Notes: generated by a model not told the origin, from the letters alone. 64,000 bases of DNA from Allorhizobium pseudoryzae (GCF_011046245.1 NZ_CP049241.1:1364001-1428000), one strand, 5' to 3'. Positions 8,397-17,175 are shown, counted from the stretch's first letter. Made by a program: numbers and translations.

Positions 8397-9947
8397 ATGA
8401 CGGTTCCGAATGAACGGGCGAACATGACAGGACGCGGCGGTGAAGGCCGCAGCTTCGTGCGCCGGGCGCCAAGGCCCCGGTGGAACGTCCTGCGTGGTGT
8501 GGCCTCGCTTCTGGCAGCGGCGACCTTTCTCTCCAGCTGTCAATCGATCCTCGATCAGACTTATCAGGCGGACATCAAGCCCTCCTCCACGCCGCAGATC
8601 GTCGAGCAGGTGCAGAAGAACGATCCGCGTGCCCAGATGGGCGCAAGGGAACACCCGCGCATCGTCGCCAGTTACGGCGGCGAATATCATGATGCGAAGA
8701 CGGAACGGCTGGTGGCCCGCATCACCGGGGCGCTCACGGCCGTCTCCGAAAATCCGAACCAGTCCTACCGCATCACGATCCTGAATTCGCCGGCGATCAA
8801 CGCCTTCGCCCTGCCGGGTGGATATCTCTATGTCACGCGCGGTCTGCTGGCGCTCGCCAATGACGCCTCGGAAGTGGCGGCCGTGCTCAGCCACGAGATG
8901 GCGCATGTTACCGCCAACCACGGCATCGAGCGGCAGAAGCGCGAAGAGGCGGAGGTCATTGCCAGCCGCGTGGTGGCCGAAGTGCTCTCCAGCGATCTTG
9001 CCGGCAAGCAGGCCCTCGCCCGTGGCAAGCTGCGCCTCGCAGCCTTCTCGCGCCAGCAGGAACTGCAGGCGGATGTGATCGGCGTGCGCATGCTGGGGGA
9101 AGCCGGCTACGATCCCTATGCCGCGGCGCGCTTCCTGGATTCGATGGCCGCCTATGCGCGTTTTTCCTCCGTCGATCCGGACACCGACCAGAGTCTCGAC
9201 TTCCTCTCCAGCCACCCGAATGCGCCGCAGCGCGTCGAACTGGCCCGCCAGCACGCCCGTGCCTTCGGCCAGGAGGGCACCGTGGGCGATCGTGGTCGCG
9301 ACTATTACCTGACGGGCATCGACGGCCTTCTCTATGGCGACAGCCCGGAAGAAGGCTATGTCCGCAACCAGACCTTCATGCATGCCGGCCTCGGCATCCG
9401 ATTCGACGTGCCGGACGGTTTTCGGATCGACAACAAGGTGGAAGCGGTGCTGGCAACGGGACCGGATGAGAGTGCCATTCGTTTCGATGGCGTGCAGGCA
9501 CCCGATGACGCCAGCCTGACGAATTACCTGACGAGTGGCTGGGTGGCCGGTCTCCTGCCGGAAACGGTTCGCGAGACGACGGTGAATGGCATGCCGGCGG
9601 CAACGGCCCGCGCCTCTGCCGAGCGCTGGGAGTTCGATGTCACGGTTGTGCGGATGGACAAGCAGATCTTCCGGTTCCTGACCGCCGTGCCGAAGGGCAA
9701 TACGACGCTCGAATCGACGGCGAACACCCTGCGAGCCAGCTTCCGCCGCATGACCCCGCAGGAGATCAGCCAGATCAAGCCCTTGCGTGTCCGCGTGGTC
9801 ACCGTGGGCGCCAGCGACACGATCACCACACTCGCAGCGCGGATGATGGGGACCGAGCGCAAGCTCGACCTCTTCAAGCTGATCAACGCCCTTCCCGCCG
9901 GCGCCGTGGTGTCACCGGGTCAGCGGGTAAAAATCATCTCGGAATAA
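8397..9947 (+). CDS. M48-family metalloprotease lipoprotein with C-terminal LysM-like segment
   Basis: A 516-residue zinc protease predicted to be membrane-anchored in the periplasm. A basic stretch, a hydrophobic segment and the lipobox LSSC (Cys48) indicate lipidation. The catalytic HEMAH is at 166-170, with Glu222 in ELQAD as the probable third zinc ligand. The C-terminus (about 455-515) resembles a LysM-type fold with SDTITTLAARM and SPGQRVKIIS, suggesting cell-wall contact. The family includes BepA-like outer-membrane quality-control proteases. The start is uncertain: ATG 8397 (GGAAG very close) or ATG 8424 would both keep the signal. It converges on rpoH2 with a 52-base gap containing a GC-rich hairpin (9957-9973). 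Confidence 0.88.
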   Translation: MTVPNERANMTGRGGEGRSFVRRAPRPRWNVLRGVASLLAAATFLSSCQSILDQTYQADIKPSSTPQIVEQVQKNDPRAQMGAREHPRIVASYGGEYHDAKTERLVARITGALTAVSENPNQSYRITILNSPAINAFALPGGYLYVTRGLLALANDASEVAAVLSHEMAHVTANHGIERQKREEAEVIASRVVAEVLSSDLAGKQALARGKLRLAAFSRQQELQADVIGVRMLGEAGYDPYAAARFLDSMAAYARFSSVDPDTDQSLDFLSSHPNAPQRVELARQHARAFGQEGTVGDRGRDYYLTGIDGLLYGDSPEEGYVRNQTFMHAGLGIRFDVPDGFRIDNKVEAVLATGPDESAIRFDGVQAPDDASLTNYLTSGWVAGLLPETVRETTVNGMPAATARASAERWEFDVTVVRMDKQIFRFLTAVPKGNTTLESTANTLRASFRRMTPQEISQIKPLRVRVVTVGASDTITTLAARMMGTERKLDLFKLINALPAGAVVSPGQRVKIISE

Positions 9948-9999
9948 GACAAGCCCGCGGCGACAATCGCCGCCGGCCACTATATGGCCCTCCGCCGCC

Positions 10000-10863
10000 T
10001 CAGCAGGCGGCGGCCATTTGCGGATTGGTGGTGACGAGCGCGGACTTCAGCTTTTCAATCGCCCGGCTTTCGATCTGCCGGACGCGCTCCTTGGAGATGC
10101 CGAGTTCGGCCCCCAGCGCTTCCAGCGTCGCGCCGTCGTCTGTCAGGCGGCGGGCATGGATGATCTTCTTCTCGCGGTCATTGAGCTTGGTGAGAGCCCC
10201 CTGCAGCCATTTCAGCCGGCGTTCGCCGTCAATCAGCCCGGACACCTGTTCGTCCGGCAGCGGCTCGTTGCTCTCCAGCATGTCGAGCCGCTCGACACTG
10301 TCGGAATCGCCCGCAATCGACGGGGCCTGCAGCGAGGCATCATTGGCGGAGAGGCGTGCATCCATGGTCTGCACATCGGCGAGGCTGACACCGAGCGCGG
10401 TTGCGATTTCCTCATGGATGGCATGCGGGCTGACGGAACTGTCGCCGCGGGACAACTTGGCGCGCAGACGGCGCAGGTTGAAGAACAGCGCCTTCTGGGC
10501 CGAACTCGTACCGCCGCGCACGATCGACCAGTTGCGCAGAATATAGTCCTGCATCGACGCCCGGATCCACCAGCTGGCATAGGTCGAAAAACGGACGTCT
10601 CGGGCCGGCTCGAACCTTGCCGCGGCTTCCAGCAGCCCTACATACCCTTCCTGAACGAGGTCGCCCATGGGCAGTCCGAAACCGCGGAACTTGGAGGCCA
10701 TGGCGATCACGAGCCGCATATGCGCCAGCGCGATCTGGTTGCGCGCATCCTGATCCTGATCGTCCTTCCAGCGCACGGCCAGGTCGCGCTCTTCCTCGCG
10801 CGCCAGATACGGTGCCGACATGGCGATCTTGATCATAGTGCGGTCTGCTGACATGGCGTTCAT
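10000..10863 (-). CDS. rpoH2: RNA polymerase heat-shock/stress sigma factor (RpoH2-type)
   Basis: A 287-residue sigma-32-class factor. Region 2 is present (GDLVQEGYVGLLEAAARFEP, FSTYASWWIRASMQDYILRNWS), followed by the RpoH box QKALFFNLRR. Region 4.2 ends with LGISKERVRQIESRAIEKLK, the helix-turn-helix that reads the -35 element. Rhizobia usually carry two RpoH proteins; the divergent box and the stress-gene setting favour RpoH2, which in Sinorhizobium is linked to general and oxidative stress. I chose ATG 10863 because GGAGAG lies four bases upstream; ATG 10854 is an alternative. The upstream frame to 11007 does not look coding. Confidence 0.88.
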   Translation of the reverse strand: MNAMSADRTMIKIAMSAPYLAREEERDLAVRWKDDQDQDARNQIALAHMRLVIAMASKFRGFGLPMGDLVQEGYVGLLEAAARFEPARDVRFSTYASWWIRASMQDYILRNWSIVRGGTSSAQKALFFNLRRLRAKLSRGDSSVSPHAIHEEIATALGVSLADVQTMDARLSANDASLQAPSIAGDSDSVERLDMLESNEPLPDEQVSGLIDGERRLKWLQGALTKLNDREKKIIHARRLTDDGATLEALGAELGISKERVRQIESRAIEKLKSALVTTNPQMAAAC

Positions 10864-11102
10864 CGCGCTCTCCATGAGACTGTTTGACCCAACGAAACCG
10901 CTAGGCCGCAAGAAGAACACCGGCCCGTGAGGCAGGTCACAGGCGAAGCATCTCGCGGCATTGGTTTCGTTCCCCTGACGTTTTTGAAAGGGACATGAAG
11001 CGACCACATCCCCCGCTGTTTCGGCAGGTGAAGAGCGCTTTTCGCTTCAGCACTTTTCGCCGTACCGGCGGGTCAACGCACCGAAGAAGAAAAAGTTCCA
11101 AT

Positions 11103-11130
11103 AAAAAACCCGGCCGAAGCCGGGTTCTTT
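11103..11130 (-). terminator. intrinsic terminator of carD
   Basis: Read on the minus strand, AACCCGGC-TTCG-GCCGGGTT forms a perfect eight-pair stem with a TTCG tetraloop, followed by six T residues. It lies about 25 bases after the carD stop. Confidence 0.88.
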
Positions 11131-11152
11131 GAGGGGAGAAGACGCTTTTCGC

Positions 11153-11722
11153 TTAAGCGGCTTCTTCGTGGGAATCGTCCTCGTCAACCACCTTGCTGCG
11201 CTTGGGACCCTTGGCAAGGTTGGTCTCCACCAGGCGCACGGCCTCGGTGTCGGACATCTTGTTGACAGCGGCAATTTCGCGCGCCATGCGATCGAGCGCC
11301 GCTTCATACAGCTGACGCTCGGAATAGGACTGCTCCGGCTGGTTCTCGGCCCGATACAGGTCGCGCACGACTTCTGCAATCGAGATCAGATCGCCGGAAT
11401 TGATCTTGGCATCATATTCCTGCGCGCGGCGCGACCACATGGTGCGCTTCACGCGGGCCTTGCCCTGAACAACCTTCAGCGCGCGCTCGACGAAATCGGT
11501 TTCGGACAGCTTGCGCATGCCGATGCTGACGGCCTTGGCCACCGGCACCTTCAGACGCATCTTGTCTTTTTCAAAATCGATCACGAACAGTTCGAGCTTC
11601 ATACCAGCCACTTCCTGTTCCTCAATCGCCGTGATAGTGCCTACACCGTGGGCCGGATACACGATCGATTCGCCGGTCTTGAAGCCGTGGCGTGCCGAAG
11701 ATTTTTTCTGCTGGGTCGTCAT
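11153..11722 (-). CDS. carD: CarD-family transcriptional regulator
   Basis: A 189-residue protein of the CarD/CdnL family, which binds RNA polymerase beta subunit and stabilises open complexes at rRNA and other promoters. The N-terminal RNAP-interacting domain starts with FKTGESIVYPAHGVGTI near residues 15-30. The helical C-terminal DNA-contacting part includes WSRRAQEYDAKINSGDLISIAEVVRDLYR. An acidic tail (DEDDSHEEAA) ends the protein. ATG 11722 gives the conserved MTTQQKK start; AGGGAG is about eleven bases away. A 370-base leader precedes it and a strong terminator follows, so it is a single-gene unit. Confidence 0.92.
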   Translation of the reverse strand: MTTQQKKSSARHGFKTGESIVYPAHGVGTITAIEEQEVAGMKLELFVIDFEKDKMRLKVPVAKAVSIGMRKLSETDFVERALKVVQGKARVKRTMWSRRAQEYDAKINSGDLISIAEVVRDLYRAENQPEQSYSERQLYEAALDRMAREIAAVNKMSDTEAVRLVETNLAKGPKRSKVVDEDDSHEEAA

Positions 11723-12091
11723 TCGTTTAACAAACTCCCTGTTACGCACCCAGCCATCCGTAGGCTAGGGCCGGGTCAGTCAGGCCCGGATGAGACGGGG
11801 GAACCGTCGGGTGACTCCATACTGGTCCGACCAAACGCGCGCGAAAACAACCTCTCTCGCGATTAGCGACGACAAGATCCAAACACTGGCTTTGTCACGG
11901 AAACCGCGCGGGGTGATCAGTTGCTTTCGTGATGTTTTTGGGCACGCGAATGCCGCTTTGTGGAACAGTTCTTATCGTCTACCACAAATATGGGAAGAAA
12001 TCAATGATTTGCTTTCGCAGATGCACCGACGCAACGGTCGCGTCAGTGCACAATCATTAAGCAGCCCTTAAAGAGACCGTGGTAAGGCGAA
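11723..12091. other. 370-base region between fdxA and carD
   Basis: The region lies downstream of fdxA and upstream of carD, both on the minus strand. It contains an AT-richer stretch and the dyad at 12003-12058 described separately. No coding frame has a believable start. It probably carries the carD promoter, which I cannot place with confidence. Confidence 0.45.
12003..12058 (-). terminator. long imperfect hairpin downstream of fdxA
   Basis: An eleven-base inverted repeat (TGCACCGACGC with GCGTCAGTGCA, 12022-12032 and 12040-12050, one G-U-type mismatch) is nested inside an outer AATGATT/AATCATT pair (12003-12009, 12052-12058). It begins 34 bases after the fdxA stop on the minus strand. 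There is no T-run directly after the inner stem, so it may be a 3'-end stabilising structure instead of an intrinsic terminator. Confidence 0.4.
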
Positions 12092-12430
12092 TCAATCGCC
12101 CTTGCCCGGCTCCGGCGAAAAGTACTGTTCGTACTTGTTTTCGACGCCGTCCATTTCCTTGGCTTCCGGCAGCGCATCGCGCTTCACGGTAATGTTCGGC
12201 CAGATCTGCGCAAACTCGGAATTGACCTTCAGCCACTTGTCGAGGCCCGGCTCCGTATCAGGCTTGATCGCCTCGGCGGGACATTCGGGCTCGCATACGC
12301 CACAGTCGATGCACTCGTCCGGATGGATGACGAGGAAGTTCTCGCCTTCGTAGAAGCAGTCGACCGGGCAGACTTCAACGCAGTCGGTGTACTTGCAGCG
12401 GATACAATTGTCGGTCACGACATACGTCAT
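12092..12430 (-). CDS. fdxA: seven-iron ferredoxin FdxA
   Basis: A 112-residue [3Fe-4S][4Fe-4S] ferredoxin. Cysteines 9, 12, 17 and 21 ([14 protein letters not shown]) and 40, 43, 46 and 50 ([12 protein letters not shown]) give the two-cluster pattern of Azotobacter FdI-type ferredoxins. The C-terminal extension after residue 60 ([15 protein letters not shown]) is characteristic of this class. It carries low-potential electrons in the cytoplasm; the partner is unknown. ATG 12430 yields the standard MTYVVTDNC start. It shares orientation with the S4 protein and helicase, but 234 bases separate it from the S4 gene. Confidence 0.95.
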   Translation of the reverse strand: MTYVVTDNCIRCKYTDCVEVCPVDCFYEGENFLVIHPDECIDCGVCEPECPAEAIKPDTEPGLDKWLKVNSEFAQIWPNITVKRDALPEAKEMDGVENKYEQYFSPEPGKGD

Positions 12431-12664
12431 GAGGCACTCCAGTGACGTCTCAGTTGGTCTGCATCGAAAACGGAGGACGGATGCCCTCCGGAGCGGGGCC
12501 GGACCACGGCGAAACCCAAGCTTTGCAGCGCGCACAGCGGATGGGCCCCGGCTTTTTCTGGTCCGTAATAGCTTTGCACCGGCATAGCAAGGATAAACAA
12601 TCCCTCAAACAGCCGAGCAGGAGATCGTTGTGCTAAACGGGCGAAATACCGCTGGCTCGCAACG

Positions 12665-13006
12665 TCATTCCCGTTCGCGAACACGCCGCTGCGCCCGCTC
12701 GAACGCCGTCAGCCGCGGCTGGTCATCCGCCGAAAGATCCTCGTAGAGAAGCCGGGCTTCCTCGTAAGGTCCGCGCCGTGTCCCGCTGTCCCGAACGAGC
12801 AGCACGAGATCGCGGCTCTCAAGTTGCAGGTCCAGCCGGTCGCCGGGCTTGATCATGCGGCTCGGCTGCGTCACCGGCTCGCCGTTGACGCGCACCAGAC
12901 CCGCCTCAACCAGATCCTGGGCGAGCGAGCGCGACTTGCACAGGCGCGAAAAGAAAAGCCACTTGTCGATGCGCTGACGCTGATCTCCAGGTGGCTTTTC
13001 CGTCAT
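12665..13006 (-). CDS. S4-domain RNA-binding protein (Hsp15/HslR-like)
   Basis: A 113-residue basic protein with an S4 RNA-binding domain near the N-terminus (RIDKWLFFSRLCKSRSLAQDLVEAGLVRVNGEPV, about residues 12-45). In E. coli the relative Hsp15 binds stalled 50S subunits carrying nascent chains and helps recycle them. The start codon sits one base after the helicase stop codon, so the two genes are almost certainly co-transcribed, linking it to RNA metabolism. The C-terminus is charged and lacks other domains. Confidence 0.88.
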   Translation of the reverse strand: MTEKPPGDQRQRIDKWLFFSRLCKSRSLAQDLVEAGLVRVNGEPVTQPSRMIKPGDRLDLQLESRDLVLLVRDSGTRRGPYEEARLLYEDLSADDQPRLTAFERAQRRVRERE

Positions 13007-13007
13007 C

Positions 13008-16000
13008 TCACTTCTTCATCTGCTCCTTGAGAGCAGCGAGCTTGGCGAAGGGCGAATCCGGATCGATCGGCTTCTCCTTGCGGGGCGGTTTTGCCTCGAA
13101 CCGGGCAGGCTGCGCCGATTTGTCGCGGTCCGGACGCGGCGGACGATCGCCGCGGTTGTCCGGGCGACGATCGCCCCGGTTGGGACGTCCGCCATCGCGT
13201 TGGCCATCCCTCTGGCCGTCGCGGTGACCACCGTCACGCTTGCCACCGTCCCGGTTGTTGCCGCCCTCACGCGGGCCGCGGGCGGCTTGGTCGGAACGAT
13301 CACCACCACGGCGATTGCCGCCGCGGGCCTCGTCACCCTGACGATTGCCCTGGGCACGACGCTCGCCCTGCGGGCGCGCTCCACGCTGGTTCTCGCTGCG
13401 GCCGCCACCGGGACGCCACAGGAGAACCGGCTTCGGCTCTTCCGCCGTCTCGGGCTCTGCCACCGTCTCGGCAGTCTCCGCCGCAGGCGCGGTTTCGCTT
13501 GCCGGTGCCTCTGCCTCGGCAGTAGCCCCGTCCGGAGCAGCCGTTGCCTCCGCAGTCTCCTGCGGAGCCGGATCGGCATCGTCGTCTGCTGCCGGTTCGG
13601 CAGCGGCCTCGGCTGCATCGGCAGCCGGCGCGGCGGTCGCATCCTGGCTCGACAGATGCGCCTGGGCTTCCTCTGCCTTCACCTGGTCGGCGCGGTAACC
13701 AAGACCCTTGAGGATTTCCTCGATATCGTCCGGCGTTGCGCCCAGGATCGACAGCATGGCCGTCGTCGTGGTGAAGCGGCGACCGTCATAGGCGCCTTCC
13801 GGACGCGGCGAGGTGCCCGGCTTCCACTGCAGAAGCGGACGGATGAGATCGGCCAGACGCTCGAGGATATCGACGCGCACGGCACGCTTGCCGAGGAAGC
13901 GGAAGCCGGCGAGCTTGTAGAAGCTGCGCTCGAAGCTCGGGTCCGTCACCACGGACGTGCGGCCGGCGGCGAGCGCCGGGATCAGTTCGCCGTAACCGGG
14001 CTTGTCGAGACCGTCGTTCTTCAGCGCCCAGAGAAGCGTGATGAGTTCGGCCGGGGCCGGCTTCAGAAGCGCCGGCATGAAGATGTGGTAGGCGCCGAAG
14101 CGGACGCCGTAACGGCGCAGCGATGCGCGTGCATCCTGGTCCAGCGTCTTCACCTCGTCGGCCACGTCGCGACGGAAGAGAACGCCGAGATTTTCGACGA
14201 TCTGGAAGGCCAGCCCCTTCGCCATGCCCTGCAGGTCTTCGGCGCGCGACAGATCGTCGAGCGGCTTCAGGACGGTTGCGATATGGTGGTTGAGGAAACG
14301 CTCGAGCCGTGCGGCGACATGATCGCGGGCATTGCCGGTCAACTGCTCGTCGGCCAGCAGGATCACGCGGGGATGCATGATGTGGTCTGCGGCAGCAAGC
14401 TTCGCAACCGGTTCGCCCAGCCAGCGCAGGGAACCATCCGAGCCGAGCGCCAGATCATTGTTGCCACAGGCGTAGAGGCGCGCGGCGCGCGCTTCGAATT
14501 CCAGTGCCAGCGCCTTCTGCGCAGCCCCCTGCACCGCCCGCGCATCCGGACCTTCGGCACCGGAGATGGGCGTGAACCGGAAACCGGCTAATTGACCAAC
14601 GTGATGCCCTTCGACGAAGACATCCCCATTTACACTGATTTCAGCTTCCAGCATCGCATTCTCTCTCAGGCGCTTCATGAGCACAGATGTCCTGCGATCA
14701 ACAAAGCGTTTCGTCAACCGTTCATGTAGTGCGTCGGACAACCTGTCTTCGATTTCCCGTGTCTTTTCTTGCCAGTGTGTCGGATGAGCCAACCAGCCGG
14801 GACGATTGGAGACATAGGTCCAGGTCCTGATCTGGGCAATCCGCGCAGACAGGGTGTCGATTTCGCCGTCCGTCCTGTCGGCCCGCTGCACCTGCTCGGC
14901 CATGAAATTTTCGTTCACGGTCCCGAATCGCACCAGATCAAAGAAAAGGGTCGAAATGAGGTCGGCATGCTGCGCGGGCGTGATCCGCCGGTAATCCGGC
15001 AGCGCGCAGGCCTCCCACAACCGCTCCACCCGCTCCGGCGTATTGGCAAGATCGGCCACTTCCGGATAGCGCGCGAGATAATCCAGCGCCTGGCTGTCGG
15101 TGGCCGGCAGCGCACGCGTGAGCCCCTGCACCTTAGGTGCGGCATCGAGGCTCTGGCGCAGATCGCGCAGCGAGGAATAATCGAGCGCCTTCGAGCGCCA
15201 CTGCAGAACCTTCACCTGGTCGAACTGGTGGCTTTCGATCCGCTCGACGATTTCCTCATCGAAAGGCTGCACCTGGCCGGTCACGCCGAACGTGCCATCC
15301 TTCAGGTGACGACCGGCGCGACCGGCAATCTGGCCGAGTTCGCCGGGATTGAGATTGCGGAACTGGTAGCCGTCGAACTTGCGGTCCTGCGCGAAGGCCA
15401 CATGGTCGACATCCAGGTTGAGGCCCATTCCGATGGCGTCGGTCGCCACCAGATATTCCACATCGCCTTCCTGGTAGAGCCCGACCTGCGCATTGCGCGT
15501 GCGGGGGCTGAGCGCGCCGAGCACGACGGCGGCGCCGCCGCGCTGGCGGCGGATCAGTTCCGCGATCGCATAGACCTCGTCTGCGGAAAAGGCGACGATG
15601 GCGGTGCGCTGCGGCAGCCGGGTGATCTTTTTCTGGCCTGCGTAAAAGAGCGTGGAGAGGCGCGGTCGCTCCACCACCGTGATGCCCGGCAGCAGGCGCT
15701 CCAGGATCGGCCGCATGGTGCCGGCCCCGAGCAGCAGGGTCTCCTCCCGCCCGCGCAGATGCAGGATACGATCGGTGAAGATGTGACCGCGCTCGAGATC
15801 ACCGGCAAGCTGCACCTCGTCGATGGCCACGAAAGCCGCCTTCGTTTCGCGCGGCATGGCTTCGACGGTACAGACGGAAAAACGGGCATTCGGCGGAGTG
15901 ATCTTTTCTTCGCCGGTCACCAGGGCGACATGTGACACGCCGACCTTCTCGACAAGCCGTGTATAGACTTCGCGCGCCAGCAGCCTGAGCGGAAGACCGA

Positions 16001-16103
16001 TGACGCCAGAGCCGTGCGCAACCATGCGCTCGATGGCATAATGGGTCTTGCCGGTATTGGTGGGTCCGAGGACCGCGGTTACACCGCGACCACTCAAGAT
16101 CAT
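13008..16103 (-). CDS. SUV3-like ATP-dependent RNA helicase with RGG-type tail
   Basis: A 1,031-residue superfamily-2 helicase related to mitochondrial SUV3. Walker A GPTNTGKT is at about 13-20, the DExH-like box reads IDEVQ at about 95, and the C-terminal helicase motifs include QIAGRAGRH. The core is followed by a long helical region, then an Ala/Glu-rich segment, then about 120 residues rich in Arg, Gly and Asp with repeated GQRDGQRDGG-like units. It ends with SPFAKLAALKEQMKK. The tail is probably disordered and RNA-binding. ATG 16103 gives the usual ILSGRGVTAVLGPTNTGKT start but lacks a good ribosome-binding site, so an upstream start is possible. Confidence 0.9.
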   Translation of the reverse strand: MILSGRGVTAVLGPTNTGKTHYAIERMVAHGSGVIGLPLRLLAREVYTRLVEKVGVSHVALVTGEEKITPPNARFSVCTVEAMPRETKAAFVAIDEVQLAGDLERGHIFTDRILHLRGREETLLLGAGTMRPILERLLPGITVVERPRLSTLFYAGQKKITRLPQRTAIVAFSADEVYAIAELIRRQRGGAAVVLGALSPRTRNAQVGLYQEGDVEYLVATDAIGMGLNLDVDHVAFAQDRKFDGYQFRNLNPGELGQIAGRAGRHLKDGTFGVTGQVQPFDEEIVERIESHQFDQVKVLQWRSKALDYSSLRDLRQSLDAAPKVQGLTRALPATDSQALDYLARYPEVADLANTPERVERLWEACALPDYRRITPAQHADLISTLFFDLVRFGTVNENFMAEQVQRADRTDGEIDTLSARIAQIRTWTYVSNRPGWLAHPTHWQEKTREIEDRLSDALHERLTKRFVDRRTSVLMKRLRENAMLEAEISVNGDVFVEGHHVGQLAGFRFTPISGAEGPDARAVQGAAQKALALEFEARAARLYACGNNDLALGSDGSLRWLGEPVAKLAAADHIMHPRVILLADEQLTGNARDHVAARLERFLNHHIATVLKPLDDLSRAEDLQGMAKGLAFQIVENLGVLFRRDVADEVKTLDQDARASLRRYGVRFGAYHIFMPALLKPAPAELITLLWALKNDGLDKPGYGELIPALAAGRTSVVTDPSFERSFYKLAGFRFLGKRAVRVDILERLADLIRPLLQWKPGTSPRPEGAYDGRRFTTTTAMLSILGATPDDIEEILKGLGYRADQVKAEEAQAHLSSQDATAAPAADAAEAAAEPAADDDADPAPQETAEATAAPDGATAEAEAPASETAPAAETAETVAEPETAEEPKPVLLWRPGGGRSENQRGARPQGERRAQGNRQGDEARGGNRRGGDRSDQAARGPREGGNNRDGGKRDGGHRDGQRDGQRDGGRPNRGDRRPDNRGDRPPRPDRDKSAQPARFEAKPPRKEKPIDPDSPFAKLAALKEQMKK

Positions 16104-16552
16104 GGGCTGGGAATTCAAAGCCGGTATCCGCACATCCTGTCGGGCAGGTGCCGTCCGCAACCGCCATGCGCACACACATGGCGTCCCTGCACGCGAATGG
16201 CAAGCCGTTCCTGCGGGCAAATCCGTCGGCCGTTGAAAAAACAGCACTTATCCCGCGAGCCCCGTCCTGCCGGAAGCGCAAGAACAGGGTGAGAACGAAT
16301 CGCTGACGTCAGGGGATTCAGCTTTTGTTCAGGTCCAGATGTAGAAGATCAGAAGAGGGCCGACACCCGATGAAGAAATGAGCGACGAGCCGTGTCTTCG
16401 TCAGATAATCGGCAGAAGATTGTTGAGCCATTGTTCGAAAAAGGAGGAGTCAAGCGGCGTTTCATCTTCAGGACCGTGACCGCATCATCTCACAAGGTGT
16501 GAAGCGGTTCGGCGGGCAAGAGGGAGGCGGCCATCAGCCGATTGGGGGGTGC
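16104..16552. other. intergenic region between helicase and stress-type small genes
   Basis: About 450 bases lie between two outward-facing units. It presumably contains the helicase promoter. A ten-base palindrome CTGACGTCAG occurs at 16303-16312, but one such site is expected by chance in a region of this size. No gene or RNA was recognised. Confidence 0.45.
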
Positions 16553-16577
16553 GGAACCAAAACCCGGATCCAGCGTT
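16553..16577 (+). promoter_or_regulatory. EcfG/RpoE2-type general stress promoter
   Basis: GGAAC at 16553-16557 is followed after exactly 16 bases by CGTT at 16574-16577. This matches the consensus GGAAC-N16/17-CGTT used by the alphaproteobacterial extracytoplasmic sigma factor EcfG (RpoE2). The -10 element is 36 bases before the ATG of the small membrane protein, leaving a short plausible leader. Confidence 0.75.
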
Positions 16578-16612
16578 TTCGCGGCACAGAAATCGCCTCG
16601 GAGACAAAAACA

Positions 16613-16768
16613 ATGCTGGGCACCATCCTCCTGATCATCCTGATCTTGGCTTTGATCGGCGCTTTGCCGAGCTGGGGACACAGCCGCAATTGGGGATATG
16701 GGCCATCGGGAGGTCTCGGCCTCGTCGTGTTGATATTGATCATTCTGCTTCTGATGGGCAGGATTTAA
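16613..16768 (+). CDS. DUF3309-type small membrane protein (51 aa)
   Basis: A 51-residue protein with two hydrophobic stretches (LGTILLIILILALIGALPSW and GLGLVVLILIILLLMGRI) joined by a short polar GHSRNWGYGPSG loop, the signature of the DUF3309 family. It is probably an inner-membrane hairpin peptide. GGAG lies before the ATG at 16613. A near-consensus EcfG promoter directly upstream suggests general-stress induction, which agrees with how such tiny proteins are often found in alphaproteobacteria. Its molecular role is unknown. The next small gene starts 39 bases downstream and is likely co-transcribed. Confidence 0.85.
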   Translation: MLGTILLIILILALIGALPSWGHSRNWGYGPSGGLGLVVLILIILLLMGRI

Positions 16769-16807
16769 CTTGCGAATATTCGCACATCCAAGGGAAGGAA
16801 GTCGGAC

Positions 16808-17062
16808 ATGAAGAAGATTTTTGCGGCTGCGGCCATGGTTGCCATGCTCGCCTCGTGCACCACCACGGAACGTGGCACGGCCATCGGCGCCGGCACCGGC
16901 GCCGTTATCGGCGGTGCCGTGACCAATAGCTGGGGTGGCGCGGCTGTCGGCGCCGTCGCCGGTGGCCTGGTCGGCGCCGCGATCGGCGAATCCCAGAAGA
17001 ACCCCGGCTACTGCGTCTATCGCGACCGTTATGGCCGCACCTACGAGGCCCGCTGCCGCTAA
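16808..17062 (+). CDS. small glycine-zipper lipoprotein
   Basis: An 84-residue lipoprotein with a short signal peptide and lipobox LASC (Cys17). The body is a glycine-zipper region (AIGAGTGAVIGGAV, GAAVGAVAGGLVGAAIG) that would insert in or line a membrane. It ends with YCVYRDRYGRTYEARCR, a short basic segment with two cysteines that could form a disulfide. Similar small outer-membrane lipoproteins occur across rhizobia without a known function. AAGGAAG precedes the ATG. It lies behind the DUF3309 gene and the stress promoter, and a terminator follows, so the two genes form a compact unit. Confidence 0.85.
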   Translation: MKKIFAAAAMVAMLASCTTTERGTAIGAGTGAVIGGAVTNSWGGAAVGAVAGGLVGAAIGESQKNPGYCVYRDRYGRTYEARCR

Positions 17063-17094
17063 GGCTGAAGCGAACGCCTGGAACTATCATGCTG

Positions 17095-17123
17095 TGCCGG
17101 CGCCTTACCGCGCCGGCATTTTC
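17095..17123 (+). terminator. intrinsic terminator after glycine-zipper lipoprotein
   Basis: TGCCGGCG pairs with CGCCGGCA (17095-17102 and 17111-17118) around an eight-base loop, followed by TTTTC. It lies 33 bases after the stop codon. Confidence 0.8.
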
Positions 17124-17175
17124 ATGCTTGCTGGGCAGGTGCCCTCCGGCTGAGACTGCATCCTGCAATCACACA

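Noticed and set aside
10940..10975. GGAAC upstream of rpoH2 as an EcfG/RpoE2 promoter
   Set aside because: On the minus strand GGAAC is present about 100 bases before the start codon, but the bases 16-17 positions later are GATG/ATGC, not CGTT, and TT appears only after 21 bases. RpoE2 control is known for rpoH2 in Sinorhizobium, but this site is not a convincing match.
16303..16312. CTGACGTCAG palindrome upstream of the helicase gene
   Set aside because: A ten-base palindrome is expected by chance about once per kilobase and nothing else supports a site.
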